DNA of 64,000 nt, taken from assembly GCA_030053925.1 (NCBI GenBank), contig JASGCX010000001.1, forward strand, positions 49,883-113,882, given 5' to 3'. Position numbers and translations under genes: made by a program. This document shows positions 63,283 through 64,000 of the stretch, piece by piece (the stretch's first letter is position 1; every line of letters starts with the position of its first letter). This DNA comes from Flavobacterium sp. Its GTDB lineage: Bacteria > Bacteroidota > Bacteroidia > Chitinophagales > Chitinophagaceae. Under the pieces are notes generated by a model. It was not told where the DNA came from. It made no database searches and saw nothing but the letters and a program-made list of their open reading frames with translations.

Positions 63283-64000
63283 ATGACCGATAAACTACCA
63301 CTACAAAGCCCTAACCTTGTTAGCCAAAATATAGAACGCATTGCAGCCCTTTTTCCCAACTGCATTACCGAAACTGCCAATGGCAAAGCCATTGATTTTG
63401 ATTTGCTAAAGCAAGAACTAAACACCGATATGGTAGATGGTTTAAAAGAACGTTACCGCCTTGAATGGGCAGGTAAACGTGAAGCCATTGTAACAGCCAA
63501 CCTACCTACTACCAAAACCTTACGCCCTATTGTAGCCGATAGTGTAGATTTTGATACCACCCAAAACCTGTATATAGAAGGCGATAATTTGGAAGTACTA
63601 AAGCTATTGCAAGAAAGCTATTTGGGCAAGGTGAAAATGATATACATAGACCCACCTTACAATACAGGTAACGACTTTGTATATAAAGATAAATTTACCC
63701 AAGACAAAGCCGAATACGAACAAGAAAATGCTATAAAAGACGAATATAACCAACGCTTGCAAACCAACCCAGAAACAAGTGGACGCTATCACAGCGATTG
63801 GCTTACAATGATGTACCCACGCTTGAAACTAGCACGTAATTTATTAACCGATGATGGCGTAATTTTTATAAGCATTGATGATAACGAAGTGCATAACCTA
63901 AGAAAGATATGTGATGAGGTTTTTGGGGAAGGGAATTTTTTGGGTCAATGGAATTGGTTTAAATCTGCTACACCACCTAATTTATCTAAAAAGATTAAAA
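63283..64000 (+). CDS. Type III restriction system methyltransferase Mod (partial)
   Basis: The gene runs off the window, so only the first 239 residues are seen. It opens MTDKLPLQSPNLVSQNIERI. The beta-class N6-adenine methyltransferase core begins NLYIEGDNLEVLKLL and reaches the catalytic IYIDPPYNTGNDFVYKD (DPPY near residue 122). SDWLTMMYPRLKLARNLLTDDGVIFISIDDNEVHNLRKI is the SAM-region signature of Mod subunits. The ATG at 63283 starts the family N-terminus. The partner Res helicase-nuclease should lie beyond 64000. Confidence 0.92.
   Translation, partial: MTDKLPLQSPNLVSQNIERIAALFPNCITETANGKAIDFDLLKQELNTDMVDGLKERYRLEWAGKREAIVTANLPTTKTLRPIVADSVDFDTTQNLYIEGDNLEVLKLLQESYLGKVKMIYIDPPYNTGNDFVYKDKFTQDKAEYEQENAIKDEYNQRLQTNPETSGRYHSDWLTMMYPRLKLARNLLTDDGVIFISIDDNEVHNLRKICDEVFGEGNFLGQWNWFKSATPPNLSKKIK

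Overview
The window is a low-GC Bacteroidota chromosome segment, most likely from a Chitinophagaceae-like member of the phylum. The evidence is the gene order of the division and cell-wall cluster, the many lysine-, asparagine- and isoleucine-rich proteins with Bacteroidota-type outer-membrane barrels, an ATP synthase epsilon subunit reduced to its N-terminal domain, AT-rich spacers, and families of short degenerate repeats in spacers and even inside genes.

Layout. 1-6130: a heptamer array, gyrB, two secreted beta-barrel proteins, a tiny conserved protein, a small secreted protein and a TIGR01777-type sugar-epimerase-like protein. 6380-10450: an accessory stretch in which a VanZ-like membrane protein, a type II restriction endonuclease with its C5-cytosine methyltransferase, and an S1-like protein, all on the minus strand, are separated by copies of one repeat, like a cassette array. 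10521-27319: the complete minus-strand dcw cluster in the order mraZ, rsmH, ftsL, ftsI, murE, mraY, murD, ftsW, murG, murC, ftsQ, ftsA, ftsZ; murF, murB and ddl are absent. 27574-39789: queA, an orphan histidine kinase, a YqgE/AlgH protein, an FAD amine-oxidase-like enzyme, a GNAT, uvrA, an FkbM methyltransferase and a glycosyltransferase. 39898-43109: a methionine locus with a SAM-I riboswitch, an internally deleted metY pseudogene, metX and homoserine dehydrogenase. 43189-49657: a DUF3108 protein, a TIGR00374-like membrane protein, ruvC, alaS and an M23 peptidase. 49931-52396: a single-polypeptide type IIG restriction-modification enzyme. 52571-61624: a small membrane protein, atpC and atpD, slyD, a NamZ-like muramidase, L-serine dehydratase, msrA and a papain-like peptidase. 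61727-64000: tRNA-Glu, then the start of a type III restriction-modification locus whose mod gene runs off the window.

Three restriction-modification systems of different type (II, IIG, III) sit among housekeeping genes, so the segment has several defence-gene insertion points.

The most unusual content is repetitive. (a) Heptamer arrays (constant GTGA or GTYGA plus a few variable bases) and one octamer array fill spacers, and three of them start at the stop codon of the preceding gene. (b) A GC-rich palindromic element lies in frame inside uvrA as a 146-bp inverted pair, and single ends of it appear in frame in alaS and murC. This parallels the protein-coding palindromic elements known from Rickettsia. 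(c) Array-like words also appear in frame in queA and alaS. (d) A GTCTGAACC/GGTTCAGAC palindromic repeat family has about three copies. All assignments come from reading the sequence; no database search was possible.
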